From NCBI RefSeq assembly GCF_002741075.1, contig NZ_CP016634.1:1132501-1196500 (forward strand): a DNA stretch of 64,000 bases. Direction: 5' to 3'. Shown here one piece after another: positions 47,042 to 55,329 of the stretch. Positions within the stretch are counted from its first letter, which is position 1; each line of letters starts with the position of its first letter. A program made the translations under genes and the position numbers. The notes beneath the pieces were generated by a model. The model was not told where the DNA came from. It saw only the letters and a list, made by a program, of their open reading frames with translations, and did no database searches. The stretch comes from Pseudomonas putida (GTDB taxonomy: Bacteria > Pseudomonadota > Gammaproteobacteria > Pseudomonadales > Pseudomonadaceae).

Positions 47042-47529
47042 TCGTCCTCGTCCTTGCCCCAGATCGCATCGGCCTTTTTTCGCAGTACCAACAACGCCGC
47101 CGTTTCTGCCAAAGCCGCTTCTTTACGCCGTAACTCACGCTCCAGTTGCTCGATACGCTTGACCGACGCGATATCTTTGACGGGTTCTTGCTGGGTTGGA
47201 GTATTCGCCTGCTCACAAGCTGTACGCCACAGCACCAGATCCGACGGCAGAATTCCTGCACTTCGGCAGTATTCTGAAATCTCTGCTTCGCTCATTGCAG
47301 CCGTCTGAAGCACAGCTCTGAACTTGTCAGCGCTGCTCCAGCGCCCATTGCGTTTACCTGTTCCTGCCATTTGCACTCCCTGGGTCTTGGCTTCATTACG
47401 CCAAGCCCGAAGTGTGACAGTAGTAATGCCTGTTTGCTTAGCCAACTCTGTGACCGGACGGCTGAAAGGCGCCGACATTTGCTGCAACGCCCAGGCTTTC
47501 TCCTCAGCGGTATAACGGCGTTGTTTCAT
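47038..47529 (-). CDS. IS3-family transposase OrfA
   Basis: 163 residues with a helix-turn-helix of the transposase_8 type (RRYTAEEKAWALQQM, ITTVTLRAWRNEA) and a C-terminal leucine-zipper-like helix (RIEQLERELRRKEAALAETA). It binds the IS ends. An A6G run lies near its end and can shift ribosomes into orfB. Confidence 0.9.
   Translation of the reverse strand: MKQRRYTAEEKAWALQQMSAPFSRPVTELAKQTGITTVTLRAWRNEAKTQGVQMAGTGKRNGRWSSADKFRAVLQTAAMSEAEISEYCRSAGILPSDLVLWRTACEQANTPTQQEPVKDIASVKRIEQLERELRRKEAALAETAALLVLRKKADAIWGKDEDE
47074..47080 (-). promoter_or_regulatory. Programmed -1 frameshift site A AAA AAG
   Basis: The minus strand reads CGAAAAAAGGCC here. A -1 slip on this heptamer enters the orfB frame, which stays open from this point through the orfB ATG. 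This is the classical IS3 signal. Confidence 0.8.
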
Positions 47530-47573
47530 GAGACAGTCCTACGCCCTCCATCGAATGAGACGGGCGACAACTA

Positions 47574-47838
47574 TCCTGACATGGAGGGTGCGGCGCAATG
47601 ATGGCTGGTTGCTATCGGGAGGCCCTATGGCGCACGAAAATCAGGGCTTAAGCCCGCTGGGAAAGGGTTTTCGGTGTGCAAGCTGAGCTGAAAATTGGCG
47701 TCAAAAAAGTTTTAGAAAAAGTGACCGAGGTCGCATTTTAAGGGGGAAGCCGATATCCCGCCGCCGCTCTGCGGAGCGGGTTTCAATGATGGCAATACGA
47801 CGGAACATGACGCGCTCGAGCGTGAGCGCGCGAGTAGA
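47574..47838. other. Non-coding stretch after the IS
   Basis: About 265 bases with no supportable gene. A small hairpin CCGCTC-TGCG-GAGCGG (47764-47779) followed by GTTTC looks like an old terminator. Confidence 0.4.
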
Positions 47839-48069
47839 TTACAGCGGCTTTGCCTCGGCCAAACGACCCTCGAGTGCCCACTCCCTGAGCCACCCGAGCA
47901 ACGCATGCAGCTCATCGGTGGCCTCCACCGACAGCGCCCCGTTTTCATACAGCATGGCATCGCTGAGCGTGCCCATGCCGCGAGGTATCGCGAAGAAGCA
48001 CTGGCGAACCTGGTCGGGTTCGTTGTGCAGCCGTAAGTGGTACTCCGTAAATTTTTGCGGCAGTCTTTT
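47839..48069 (-). pseudogene. C-terminal remnant of an unknown protein
   Basis: On the minus strand a frame ends at TAA 47839-47841 and encodes a protein-like tail (EYHLRLHNEPDQVRQCFFAI; LHALLGWLREWALEG). It has no start, because a stop at 48070-48072 blocks it. The junction coincides with a 53-base repeat, so the 5' part was probably lost by recombination. Family not recognised; position suggests a former immunity or accessory gene. Confidence 0.5.
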
Positions 48070-48111
48070 TTATTCAATGTTTCGTGAGTACGATTCGCTG
48101 TATGTCGGTGT
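48059..48111 (+). repeat. 53-base direct repeat, copy 1
   Basis: Matches 50710-50762 with one mismatch (offset 2651). It begins GGCAGTCTTTTTTATTCAAT and ends at TATGTCGGTGT. Sequences on both outer sides differ, so it marks recombination junctions around the toxin/immunity segment. Confidence 0.9.
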
Positions 48112-48304
48112 GATTATTTTTGCTATTTCGATATCGATCTATATGGTTTTTTACAGTCGCCATAGTATTGCCTCGCTGCGGGCGCTGAGGCGGCAGGAAG
48201 CAAGCGAAGGATGTCGCTATACGTTCATGGATATTGAGGGGATACGGGAAAAGCGCGCAGCGTCTTTGCTCGGAAGGCTCTTCGCGATAAAGCCCAGCCG
48301 ATAA
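48077..48304 (+). CDS. Small single-pass membrane protein
   Basis: 75 residues with one membrane segment (VGVIIFAISISIYMVFY) and a charged tail (ALRRQEASEG..). Its first 12 codons lie in the 53-base repeat and recur in a broken copy near 50728. There is no clear ribosome site. It could be a whole small immunity-like protein or the end of a longer one. Family unknown. Confidence 0.45.
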   Translation: MFREYDSLYVGVIIFAISISIYMVFYSRHSIASLRALRRQEASEGCRYTFMDIEGIREKRAASLLGRLFAIKPSR

Positions 48305-48455
48305 GGCCTGCCACGTAATAGACGGAAAATGTGCCGGCGACAGCGCTGGTCGGTAACGTCAAGCCGGTGTGCAGTCGGAACGAAAGGGAGGTCAGGACGG
48401 GGATGTTGGAGGTTACGATTTTCCTACTGGGTGGAGCAGGGGCTTGCCTGGTTAA

Positions 48456-48750
48456 TTAATTCGGGAGCTGGACTTTCAGGCCGCGGGCCAATTGGATGGC
48501 CACGTAATAAGCGCCCTTCAAGGCCCTGGCCAGCTAGGGGGCGTTTTCCTCGAGCATCTTTCGATGCAATGGCACCTCTGTTGAGTTGGTGGAGTTTCGA
48601 TGTGTCCTGCTCGTGTCCTTCGCATACAGCTTTTATATAGTCGAGCTGGCTAAGTAGCATGGCATAGGGCGGATTGTGAGGGCCGGCCTTGTTCCGCTGT
48701 TCTGCGAGGTCGATAGCCTTCTGCACATAGGTGGGGGGTATGGGCCTCAT
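48456..48750 (-). pseudogene. Broken Tsi6-like immunity gene
   Basis: The ATG at 48750 has a good GGAG site. The first ~65 codons (YVQKAIDLAEQRNKAG, LLSQLDYIKAVCEG, LHQLNRGAIASKD) resemble Tsi6, the immunity protein for the T6SS toxin Tse6. The family's C-terminal segment ALKGAYYVAIQLARGLKVQL is present but in another frame, reached through a frameshift near 48555 and preceded by an in-frame TAG. The gene is therefore degraded. No Tse6-like toxin is seen in the window. Recognition is by eye from memory of Tsi6. Confidence 0.65.
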
Positions 48751-48773
48751 GGCGTCTCCGGTGTTATCAGTTT

Positions 48774-49565
48774 GTGTATATAGGTGGGGGAACATCGACG
48801 ACCGATGCAATTGACCCGGAAGTCCCTGTTTGGCTTGAACGTGCTGTCATGGCGTTGGGGCTGGCTAGTGCTTTTGTACTGGCAAGTCCAGTGTTGGTGG
48901 TGGCGGGGTTGGCTGGTGGTATTGCGGGCGGAATGGCTGGACATTGGGTAGGCGGCGAGCTATTTGGTGAAGGTTCGGACGGACAGAAACTGATGACATT
49001 CGGTGGCGCTCTGCTTGGGGGCAGTATTGGTGCCAAAGGTGGGAAAGCTTTCGATGCACGATATGAGTTTAAGTCTCAGGGGTTTGGCTCTAATCTTGGT
49101 AACGTGAAACTTGTAAAAAAACCGGTTCTCCCCCAGAAGTCTGATAAGGTTTCCCCAGAACTATATGGTGAGCTAAGGAGTAAGACTCCCAGTGCTGCAA
49201 TTCGAAAAGCTGTAAATCAAGATGTTGCTCTTCCCATGAAAGACCCCGCGCTCCCTGGGCTTGAGGTTACGAAGTCTCTACATGCGGATCACGTTGTTCC
49301 CATGAAGAAAATTACAGAAATGGAAGGTTTTTCTCGGTTAACTTTCGAAGATCAAGTAAAGGTGTTAAACTACGAGCCAAACTTCCAAGGATTGAGTGAG
49401 GTGGCAAATACCTCAAAAGGAGCAAAATCTTTCGCCGAATGGGAGCTGTACAGGAAGGGGAATATTCCTGTTGATCCAGCGTTTCGTTCTGTCATGATGG
49501 ATAAGGCCTCTAAATTGGACCCGGAATTACAGCAGTATATGAATGGTTTGCTCTCGGGGTATTGA
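48774..49565 (+). CDS. N-terminally truncated PAAR-like protein with C-terminal HNH-type nuclease toxin
   Basis: 263 residues from a GTG at 48774 with no good ribosome site. The start YIGGGTSTTDAIDPEVPVWL aligns with the PAAR end of the intact Rhs protein (IIGGGTYAYLPVDDEIPGWL), followed by a hydrophobic region (LASPVLVVAGLAGGIAGGMA). The PAAR body expected upstream is missing. The C-terminal domain carries HADHVVPMKKI and NYEPNFQGLSEVANTSKGAK, an HNH-endonuclease pattern. It looks like a displaced toxin tip whose delivery part was lost. A SUKH-like gene follows by 6 bases. Confidence 0.65.
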   Translation: MYIGGGTSTTDAIDPEVPVWLERAVMALGLASAFVLASPVLVVAGLAGGIAGGMAGHWVGGELFGEGSDGQKLMTFGGALLGGSIGAKGGKAFDARYEFKSQGFGSNLGNVKLVKKPVLPQKSDKVSPELYGELRSKTPSAAIRKAVNQDVALPMKDPALPGLEVTKSLHADHVVPMKKITEMEGFSRLTFEDQVKVLNYEPNFQGLSEVANTSKGAKSFAEWELYRKGNIPVDPAFRSVMMDKASKLDPELQQYMNGLLSGY

Positions 49566-49571
49566 GGTGGT

Positions 49572-50264
49572 ATGAAAATGAATTGGTCTGAGTCTTTAAA
49601 GCTGCGTATCGTAAGCGAGCTAAAAGGTTATGATGTATATTTTTCACCTGACGATATCCCTCTTGAGGTCGACTTTCCCGAGCAGTGGCGTGGGTTTGGT
49701 TTTCTAGATAGTGAAAAAAAACATATTCCTGCGGAGTGGGCTGATTTTTCTGAGCTTTTGCCTTGGGTGAGCGCGTGGCTCGACAAGTGTGTGTTAGGAA
49801 CTGTTTTGGCTGTGAGTGATAGGCCATATCTCATGTATGTATATGGCGAGGGTGGCGATTTATATTTCTATATGGGAGGGGCTCCACTAGGTGTTGAAGG
49901 GGCGGGCCTCGACGGTTATCCCAGCATTCCTGCGAACCTCAGGCAGTTTTATTCAATATTGCATAATGGGTTTGGGTTTTATATTGGTTGTACTATGGGG
50001 CCGTCGAGGTTGGAAGATTTTGTTCCAATCAAGGATTTGTGCGATGAAGATTATCCAGCACTTCCTGATATGCTAGGGATGTTTTCCAGCGGGGCTGGTG
50101 ATTATTTGGCTTTGGGTGATGGCTCATTCAAAGGCGAGGCTTTTATCTGGTGGCATGAAAAGCCAGAAAGTCCGACAGAAGGAATCGATTTGTGGAGTGT
50201 GATGGACTCTTGGATGTCAATTTTTTTGGAGAGCTCCGACTCTAACGAGTATTATCAGGCATGA
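49572..50264 (+). CDS. SMI1/KNR4 (SUKH)-like immunity protein
   Basis: 230 residues, acidic, AT-rich codons. GAGGTGG precedes the ATG. Features such as MSWARD-free IPLEVDFPEQWRGFGFLD, LRQFYSILHNGFGFYIG and DLWSVMDSWMSIFLE suit the SUKH immunity superfamily. It follows the HNH toxin immediately, as expected for the cognate antidote. Assignment to SUKH is moderate. Confidence 0.6.
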   Translation: MKMNWSESLKLRIVSELKGYDVYFSPDDIPLEVDFPEQWRGFGFLDSEKKHIPAEWADFSELLPWVSAWLDKCVLGTVLAVSDRPYLMYVYGEGGDLYFYMGGAPLGVEGAGLDGYPSIPANLRQFYSILHNGFGFYIGCTMGPSRLEDFVPIKDLCDEDYPALPDMLGMFSSGAGDYLALGDGSFKGEAFIWWHEKPESPTEGIDLWSVMDSWMSIFLESSDSNEYYQA

Positions 50265-50709
50265 TTTTTTAGTTTTTGTGTGAGAGGATGGGAACGCATA
50301 TAGTGTATGCGGCTTTTCGCGAAATTTTCAGATCAGGTGACGATTCGAACACTATTTCTCGACTAGCAATTTCCGGTCGATTTCGTTTTCGACATTTTGG
50401 CCGCCATAGAGCATGAGGGTGAGCCGGTTATACGGTAACCGCTCGCTAGGTTTCAGTTGTTCATCAATATATTTTTGGCGCCCATGTTGGCGTTTGTCTT
50501 GAGTCTGGCTGTCAGCTATAAGCTTTCAAAGCTGGAGCCCCTGTCGTTTTCGCGCTGAGTTGTGTGCCATTTGTTGTCGTTGGCTTTGCTTATGCTATTG
50601 CGTGCCACTGGTCGAGTGACCGTCGTGTTCTAAAAATTGTGGGGCCACGTGTTGAGGTGTTGGATGAGGCACCTCCGCACAGCCCATGGCTGGCTTGAGC
50701 GCGGCAGTT
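50265..50709 (+). pseudogene. Degenerate stretch with remnant of a small membrane protein
   Basis: About 445 bases without an intact gene. From 50457 one frame reads LFINIFLAPMLAFVLSLAV and a second frame, from 50522 to TGA 50698, continues ALSCVPFVVVGFAYAIACHW. Together they look like a two-segment membrane protein broken by a frameshift near 50555. The first ~190 bases show nothing recognisable. Confidence 0.45.
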
Positions 50710-50762
50710 GGCAGTCTTTTTTATTCAATGTTTCGTGAATACGATTCGCTGTATGTCGGTGT
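50710..50762 (+). repeat. 53-base direct repeat, copy 2
   Basis: Partner of 48059-48111. Here it runs directly into the 3' side of a truncated minus-strand gene, confirming it as a break point. Confidence 0.9.
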
Positions 50763-50864
50763 CGAAAGCCCCGGTGACATCTGCATCGACATGATCACCA
50801 TTTCCCGGTGATTCTGGTCCATCTCCCGGTCCAGTTGGCTGAGTTGGTTCTCACTCACGCTCAT
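50721..50864 (-). pseudogene. Truncated paralogue of the pore-former-like effector N-terminus
   Basis: From ATG 50864 (GGGAG upstream) the frame reads MSVSENQLSQLDREMDQNHR and continues EMVIMSMQM before entering unrelated repeat sequence and stopping at 50721. The first ~33 residues match the start of the protein encoded at 51576-52595 (MSLNSSQLAQIDKQIDENQT). So only the N-terminal module and its ribosome site survive. Confidence 0.7.
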
Positions 50865-51022
50865 GGCGACGCTCCCTGATATTCGGTATGTACTGCCTCA
50901 CGGCTAAGCGCTGGGAACCTACACCCCGAAAGTCTGCCAGATCAAACCGATGGGCATAAAACATGTCATGGGCGAGGAAACCAGTGAGCAACTGGAGATC
51001 GTGCCCATGCAGATTGCAACTT

Positions 51023-51568
51023 TCACTCGTCCATGTTGATACAAAGTGTTTTGCCATCAACCTGCTTACAGGGCCAGTCGTTTTCCGTGTAGCTGTCTGG
51101 CTTGAAGCAGAACCCTGGATGAATGACCCAATAGGTTTGCCAGGCCGAGCCCGACTTTCTAAGTTGAGGGCAACTTGTGTAGTTCAAGGTATTGAGTGCG
51201 ACAGTGGTAATGACGGCGATCAAAGGGGCAAGCAGGACCAGCACATAAACCGAGGTTTTTATCATGCTCGTCTCGAACCTGGCGAGGCCGGACTTCTTGG
51301 GTGGGTTGAATTTTTTCCCCGTCCAGAACGCATAGGCGGCGGCGAGCGAACAACTGAGCATGATGGGCGGCGCCATCAGCAGGCCAAATGCCAGGTAAGG
51401 CACTTCGATGGCCGAGGCCCGGCGCCACAGCTGCCCATAAATGGGCAGCACATGAGCGATCAACCAGTAAACGGCGAAAATGCCCACGCCAGCGCAAATA
51501 AGAAACGTCAAGCCAGCGCGCAGTCGGAACGAGAGAGCGGTTAGGGCGGGGGGGGTGGAAGTCATCAT
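51023..51568 (-). CDS. Four-segment membrane protein, candidate immunity protein
   Basis: 181 residues with about three to four membrane segments (AGLTFLICAGVGIFAVYWLI; LAFGLLMAPPIMLSCSLAAA; TSVYVLVLLAPLIAVITTVA) and a C-terminal region with paired cysteines (CFKPDSY, CKQVDGKTLC). It somewhat resembles DUF1240 proteins. It begins 7 bases after the stop of the upstream gene, which has a hydrophobic hairpin like pore-forming toxins. Immunity proteins to such toxins are typically small inner-membrane proteins, so this pair makes sense. Function inferred. Confidence 0.6.
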   Translation of the reverse strand: MMTSTPPALTALSFRLRAGLTFLICAGVGIFAVYWLIAHVLPIYGQLWRRASAIEVPYLAFGLLMAPPIMLSCSLAAAYAFWTGKKFNPPKKSGLARFETSMIKTSVYVLVLLAPLIAVITTVALNTLNYTSCPQLRKSGSAWQTYWVIHPGFCFKPDSYTENDWPCKQVDGKTLCINMDE

Positions 51569-51575
51569 AGTGCGC

Positions 51576-52595
51576 TCAAAACTTGGGGAGATTGAAGCTT
51601 GGGAGGCGAGGCAGGCTGGGGGCTTTAGGCCAGCTGAAGTCCGTGCCGCGTGGAAGCACCTGGGGGGGCACTTTTTTCAACAGCCATGATTTGGCTTCGT
51701 CATAAGCTGTCTCGATAATGGCGTCGGTGAGGCTGTTGATGACGTCATTCTTGTAACGCTCGATGGCGCGTTTATCGATGGATCGGATTTTATCCGTCAT
51801 CCGCTGAATGTTATCGACGGCATAATTCAAGCTCGCTTTGACCGTTGTTTTTAATTCAAGGTCGCTGTCGATCACGTTCAAGGCAATGCCCACCGCAAAA
51901 ATGACCGCAGCACCCGCAACCAACGGTGCTGCGGCGCTGGCCGTGACTCCCGCCACGAGCATGGCGGCGGCATAACCAATTGCCGTTCCGATACCCGCTT
52001 TCACAAGTTCAACGAAGACACCACCCAAGAGGTCGGCAACCGTGGCTTCGTCGGTAAAAAACCATTCGAGTACTTCGATGGCAACCGCGACATAGCAGGA
52101 CAACCGAAGGCCGGCGAGGGATGACCCTCTTATTCCGTATTGACCAATCCCTACTTCAACAAGCTGCGCATTACGGATGCCATATCGAGTACCGTTAAGT
52201 ATTCTTCGAAGTCCAGGGTATCCCGTCAAAATGACATACTGTCGGCCTCTGTAGGTGCTATATCGAATGCGCGTGCCAAAACCGCCAATGTTCCGAAGCA
52301 GCATGGTAAGTTGGTAGGTATCGTTCGCGCCCAACAGCGTAGGTACCCCCCAACTGGTATTGACGAAGGGGTGTGCCGTGCTGTTGTACACGGACTGGAC
52401 TGTACTCCCCCACATGCCATCGAGCATCGAAGTTTGTGAGCGGGTGCACATTTTGGGAGGTTGGCAAGCGCTCTGTTGCATCTCGCCGGTGGCGGTCAGA
52501 CGCCGTGCGTCCTCAAGGCTCAAGATGACCAATTCAGTTTGATTTTCATCGATTTGCTTATCGATCTGAGCAAGCTGAGAACTATTCAAACTCAT
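51576..52595 (-). CDS. Candidate pore-forming T6SS effector
   Basis: 339 residues, ATG 52595 with GGGAG. The N-terminal ~40 residues are polar and Gln-rich and recur in a broken paralogue at 50864. A central beta-rich part follows (WGVPTLLGANDTYQLTM, TRIRYSTYRGRQYVILTG). A long hydrophobic hairpin near 205-240 (IGYAAAMLVAGVTASAAAPL then AVIFAVGIALNVID) is the main clue. A helical tail ends in Pro-rich PSLPRLPSFNLPKF. The protein has no signal peptide. It is divergent to vgrG and followed by a small membrane-protein gene. No named family recognised. Confidence 0.55.
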   Translation of the reverse strand: MSLNSSQLAQIDKQIDENQTELVILSLEDARRLTATGEMQQSACQPPKMCTRSQTSMLDGMWGSTVQSVYNSTAHPFVNTSWGVPTLLGANDTYQLTMLLRNIGGFGTRIRYSTYRGRQYVILTGYPGLRRILNGTRYGIRNAQLVEVGIGQYGIRGSSLAGLRLSCYVAVAIEVLEWFFTDEATVADLLGGVFVELVKAGIGTAIGYAAAMLVAGVTASAAAPLVAGAAVIFAVGIALNVIDSDLELKTTVKASLNYAVDNIQRMTDKIRSIDKRAIERYKNDVINSLTDAIIETAYDEAKSWLLKKVPPQVLPRGTDFSWPKAPSLPRLPSFNLPKF

Positions 52596-52849
52596 CGTCC
52601 ACTCCCTGTGTAGTCTGCCTTGTTCGGCATGTCTTCCGAGTCGGTAAGGTGCCTTTGGGAAGTCGAAAAGTCAAAAAGGCCTATTGCCATCACTCTCCCG
52701 AGCATGCGTGCCCGAAGAATACCGCGACACTATTTTGCGGCAATGACTATAACCGCTCCATTAGGCGTGTGGCGTACTGCCATCATTTGACAGCCCGACG
52801 CTGGGACGTTTTCATTGAAAGATTTCCAGCTTGGTGCAGGATGCATTGA

Positions 52850-54703
52850 ATGATTACGGACGCCCTCGAGTCGATACTAATCCAGCATCAACGGCTGATT
52901 ACCTTCGACTCACCCTTGCCCCCCGAACAAGAGCTGCAATTGCTCAGCTTCGCTGGCCGAGAGGCAATATCTGAGCTGTTCAGTTTCCAGGTAGAGCTCA
53001 TCTCCCAGGACGCACGCATCGAGCTCAAGAAGCTCATCGGCAAGAAGGTCACGATGGGGATCGCGCTGGCCGATGGCAGCACCAAGTACATCAGCGCGCA
53101 CGTATCTGACTTTATCCACACAGGTGCCGATGGCGGCATCGCCAACTACACCGCCGAACTCGTGCCTTGGATCTGGATCCTCAGCCGCCGTCGCGACTCG
53201 CGCATCTTCCAGGACAAGACCACCGAGCAGATCGTCAAGGAAGTCTTTGCCTACTACCTCACGCTGGCGGACCATGAGTTCCGCCTAAGCCAGCCGCTCA
53301 AGCCGATCAGCTATTGCACGCAATACCAGGAATCGGACCTGAACTTCGTGTTGCGCCTGCTGGAGCAGGAAGGGCTGTTCTTCACCTTCCAGCACAGCCA
53401 GGAAGGTCATCGCATGATCATCAGCGATGACAGCAGCGTGCTCCCGCAGCTCGAGCGCCAGCCGGTGATCCGTTACCACAGTGCGTCGGTTACCGAGACC
53501 GCGGACTCGATCACTGCCTGGTCGTCCAGCCGGCGCTTCCAGCCCACACGGTTGAGCCTGAAGTCGTTCGACTACAAGCAACCCGGCAACCCCCACTTGG
53601 TGCAGCTCAACTCGGTCAACCAACAAGGTGAAGTGGGCGAGCTCGAGGTGTTTGAGTACGAGGGGCTGTATGGATATGCCGACGCTGATGAAGGGATGCG
53701 CAAGGCGCGTCATCGTCTCGAAGCCATGGAGGTTCAGGGCAAGACGTTCAGTGGCCAGAGCAACTGCCGCGCGATGGAGCCTGGGCATTACTTCGAGCTG
53801 TCCCAGCACTACGATCACGACAACGACACGCCTGAAGACCGGCAGTTTCTGCTCCTGTCGGTCAGCCACTGGGGCCGAAACAACTACACCAACGGTGCTG
53901 AGGCGGGTTATCAAAACAGCTTCAACTGCATTCGTCGCAAGATCCCCTTCCGGCCTAGCCTGACCACGCCGCGCGGGGTCATCAGCGGGCCACAGACGGC
54001 AATTGTCGTCGGCCCGCCAGGCGAGGAGATCTACACCGATGAATTGGGGCGAGTGAAGCTGCAGTTCCATTGGGACCGCAACGGCGAGTTCAATGACCAG
54101 AGCTCGTGCTGGGTCCGTAGCGCGCAATCCGGCGCCAGCGGCGGCTTCGGCAGCATCCAGATTCCACGCGTCGGCGACGAAGTGGTGGTGGTGTTCCTCG
54201 ACGGCAACCCCGACCGCCCGCTGATCATGGGCAGCCTGTACAACAGCACCAATACCCCGCCATGGTCGCTGCCGGCGAACAAGACCCAGAGTGGGTTCCT
54301 GACGCGCTCGATGAAAGGCGATGGCGGCACGGCGAATTTCTTCCGCTTCGAAGACAAAGCCGGTGCCGAGCAGGTCATCATGCACGCCGAGCGCAACATG
54401 GATACCGAGATCGAGTTGGATGAGACCCACGATGTGGGGAACAACCGGACGATCACGGTGGGGGGCGCGCATACCGAGACGATCAAGAAAGACACCGTCA
54501 TGAACGTGCAGGAAGGTTCGTTGACGATCCAGGTCGACAACCAGTTCATCCAGGTCAGCGCCAAGCAGCACATCATCCTGCAGGTAGGCGACAGCAGCAT
54601 TACGCTCACCCCCGAGGGCATCGAGATCAAGGGCAAGGTCATCACCACGACCAGTACCGACACCACGCAGATCACAGGCGCACCCGTGCGGATCAACGAT
54701 TGA
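52850..54703 (+). CDS. vgrG: T6SS spike protein VgrG (TssI)
   Basis: 617 residues. The gp27-like half (LLSFAGREAISELFSFQVEL; YCTQYQESDLNFVLRLLEQE) is followed by the gp5-like needle (YTDELGRVKLQFHWDRNGEF) and beta-helix (THDVGNNRTITVGGAHTETI). There is no C-terminal effector extension. VgrG trimers form the puncturing tip and carry PAAR-Rhs effectors. It heads the gene set vgrG-DUF1795-DUF1795-rhs-immunity. Confidence 0.96.
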   Translation: MITDALESILIQHQRLITFDSPLPPEQELQLLSFAGREAISELFSFQVELISQDARIELKKLIGKKVTMGIALADGSTKYISAHVSDFIHTGADGGIANYTAELVPWIWILSRRRDSRIFQDKTTEQIVKEVFAYYLTLADHEFRLSQPLKPISYCTQYQESDLNFVLRLLEQEGLFFTFQHSQEGHRMIISDDSSVLPQLERQPVIRYHSASVTETADSITAWSSSRRFQPTRLSLKSFDYKQPGNPHLVQLNSVNQQGEVGELEVFEYEGLYGYADADEGMRKARHRLEAMEVQGKTFSGQSNCRAMEPGHYFELSQHYDHDNDTPEDRQFLLLSVSHWGRNNYTNGAEAGYQNSFNCIRRKIPFRPSLTTPRGVISGPQTAIVVGPPGEEIYTDELGRVKLQFHWDRNGEFNDQSSCWVRSAQSGASGGFGSIQIPRVGDEVVVVFLDGNPDRPLIMGSLYNSTNTPPWSLPANKTQSGFLTRSMKGDGGTANFFRFEDKAGAEQVIMHAERNMDTEIELDETHDVGNNRTITVGGAHTETIKKDTVMNVQEGSLTIQVDNQFIQVSAKQHIILQVGDSSITLTPEGIEIKGKVITTTSTDTTQITGAPVRIND

Positions 54704-54713
54704 GGTGTTTTCG

Positions 54714-55292
54714 ATGACCAGGACGTCGATCTACGACCGTATTTCCGCCAAGCGTGAAGCGCAGGAGGAAGCCGCCCGCCTCGCAAAACTGGCCGCGGCA
54801 GCCAGCGAGCCTGAACCACAGCCCGAACCCGAGCCTGCCGCCTTGCGGGAGACCACCAGCCGCTTCACGTTTGGTGGTTTCGACCTGGTGTTTCCGGACG
54901 GTTTTCGTTTTCGCGATATCCAGACCGTCATCGAGCATGAAGGCGAGCCCGTTTCCCTGAGAATCCGTCGCCGTGATGTGCGTGCAAAGCAGTCGCTCGA
55001 GCAACTGTTCGACGCTTCGATTCGCGCCTTGCGAGAGACGAGCCCGCAGTTGCGAGTGATCCGCCAACGCGATAGCAGCCTTGCCGGCAATGCTGCGAAG
55101 GTTTTGGATTTTCACTTTACGGTGGGTCACGAGCAGCGGCACGGGCGACTGATCGGCGCACTGGTACCGGTCGAGGGCTGTGACGAGGTGCAGTGGCTGG
55201 ATATTTCATGTGTGATCGACCCCGCCAAACCGAGCCTGAGCCTTTGGCTGGCGGAGTTCGACACCATGCTCGCGGGCCTCATCGGCCATTGA
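54714..55292 (+). CDS. DUF1795/DcrB-like protein, probable Eag-type effector chaperone (first)
   Basis: 192 residues. An N-terminal helix and a Pro/Glu linker (ASEPEPQPEPEPAA) precede a DUF1795-like domain (FDLVFPDGFRFRDIQTVI; LVPVEGCDEVQWLDISCVID). The ATG at 54714 has GAGG 9 bases upstream. Eag chaperones shield the membrane segments of PAAR-Rhs effectors before loading onto VgrG. This copy is longer and more diverged than the next one, so its role may differ. Confidence 0.7.
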   Translation: MTRTSIYDRISAKREAQEEAARLAKLAAAASEPEPQPEPEPAALRETTSRFTFGGFDLVFPDGFRFRDIQTVIEHEGEPVSLRIRRRDVRAKQSLEQLFDASIRALRETSPQLRVIRQRDSSLAGNAAKVLDFHFTVGHEQRHGRLIGALVPVEGCDEVQWLDISCVIDPAKPSLSLWLAEFDTMLAGLIGH

Positions 55293-55329
55293 TGGCCAAC
55301 CCCTTTTTGAAATCAGGAATTTTCACCGC

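Larger units (their letters stand above)
45984..47573 (-). mobile_element. IS3-family insertion sequence
   Basis: About 1590 bases with two overlapping transposase frames on the minus strand. Both ends carry the inverted sequence TAGTTGTCG (45984-45992 and, inverted, 47565-47573). Exact termini and the target duplication are not resolved: flanking triplets (AGG left, TCC right) do not match. The element sits between the T6SS operon and the effector island. Confidence 0.8.
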
